Source: Methanoregula sp.
GTDB lineage: Archaea > Halobacteriota > Methanomicrobia > Methanomicrobiales > Methanospirillaceae
Length of the DNA stretch: 5,130 nucleotides
Assembly: GCA_028711405.1 (NCBI GenBank)
Contig: JAQTSH010000142.1
Span: forward strand, 1-5,130
Direction: 5' to 3'
Part shown: piece by piece, positions 5,000-5,130 of the stretch
Layout: every line of letters begins with the position of its first letter
Position numbering within the stretch: the stretch's first letter is position 1
Made by a program: the position numbers and the translations under genes
Notes under the pieces: generated by a model
What the model saw: only the letters and a program-made list of their open reading frames with translations
Databases searched by the model: none
What the model was told of the DNA's origin: nothing

Positions 5000-5130
5000 T
5001 TATGCCGAATAGAGGCGAGCCAGCTCAAAACACCGGTCGGCTTCAGCTTCCTTGCCGATCCTTTTTAATAACACCCCTTTCGCATTCAGGATCCGGGAAT
5101 TTCGTGGATGGATCTGGAGCGCATGCTCAT
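5000..5130 (-). CDS. C-terminus of a TPR-repeat protein (5' end outside window)
   Basis: On the minus strand an open frame enters at the right edge and ends at TAA (complement of 5000-5002), giving 42 full codons. It reads EHALQIHPRNSRILNAKGVL, LKRIGKEAEADRCFELARLY, SA. This fits a tetratricopeptide repeat: 'ALxIxPxNxxxLxxKGxxLxxxGxxxEAxxxFxxAxxL', with the helix A Gly18 and the helix B Ala/Phe positions in place. The HPRN/KG wording is common in archaeal TPR proteins. TPR proteins are usually cytosolic scaffolds for protein contacts, and no specific partner can be inferred. It converges on the second kinase, so it is not in the same transcript. The final repeat is followed directly by the stop. 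Confidence 0.75.
   Translation of the reverse strand, partial: EHALQIHPRNSRILNAKGVLLKRIGKEAEADRCFELARLYSA

Overview
The window looks like chromosomal DNA from a methanogenic archaeon, most likely of the order Methanomicrobiales (Methanoregula/Methanosphaerula-like). This is inferred from the style of the PAS-rich sensor proteins, a kinase core of the methanogen type, GGAG/AGGT ribosome binding sites and an archaeal TATA-like box. No marker gene is present, so the lineage is an inference. The theme is signal transduction: three PAS-containing sensor proteins on the + strand, separated by unusually long gene-poor spacers, then the end of a TPR protein on the - strand.

Layout. Positions 1-422 hold the C-terminus of a multi-PAS protein that stops right after its last PAS domain, with no kinase domain. 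Positions 423-1263 are a long spacer with T-tracts, a GA-rich hairpin/direct-repeat block, two adjoining open frames that look like one small frameshifted gene (636-997), a doubtful 48-codon ORF (1064-1210) within a stretch rich in inverted repeats, and a TATA box plus Shine-Dalgarno site for the next gene. Positions 1264-3066 encode a two-TM sensor with an extracellular Cache/PDC-like domain, a PAS domain and a kinase core. This core has Gln where the phosphoacceptor His is expected, and altered N and G2 boxes. Positions 3067-3483 are a second spacer containing a diverged tandem repeat of period about 117 bp. Positions 3484-4818 encode a four-TM PAS histidine kinase of the HisKA_2 type with all catalytic motifs intact. 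Positions 4819-4999 are a convergent intergenic region with T-tracts on both strands. Positions 5000-5130 are the C-terminus of a TPR-repeat protein on the - strand, cut by the window edge.

How they might work together: the two kinases are separately expressed, belong to different families, and have no response regulator beside them, so they are orphan sensors within this window. One appears catalytically competent and the other appears impaired. The most interesting points are the apparent pseudokinase, the diverged tandem repeat between the two kinases, and the structured or frameshifted contents of the first spacer. I saw no CRISPR array, tRNA, rRNA, complete transposase or defence system.
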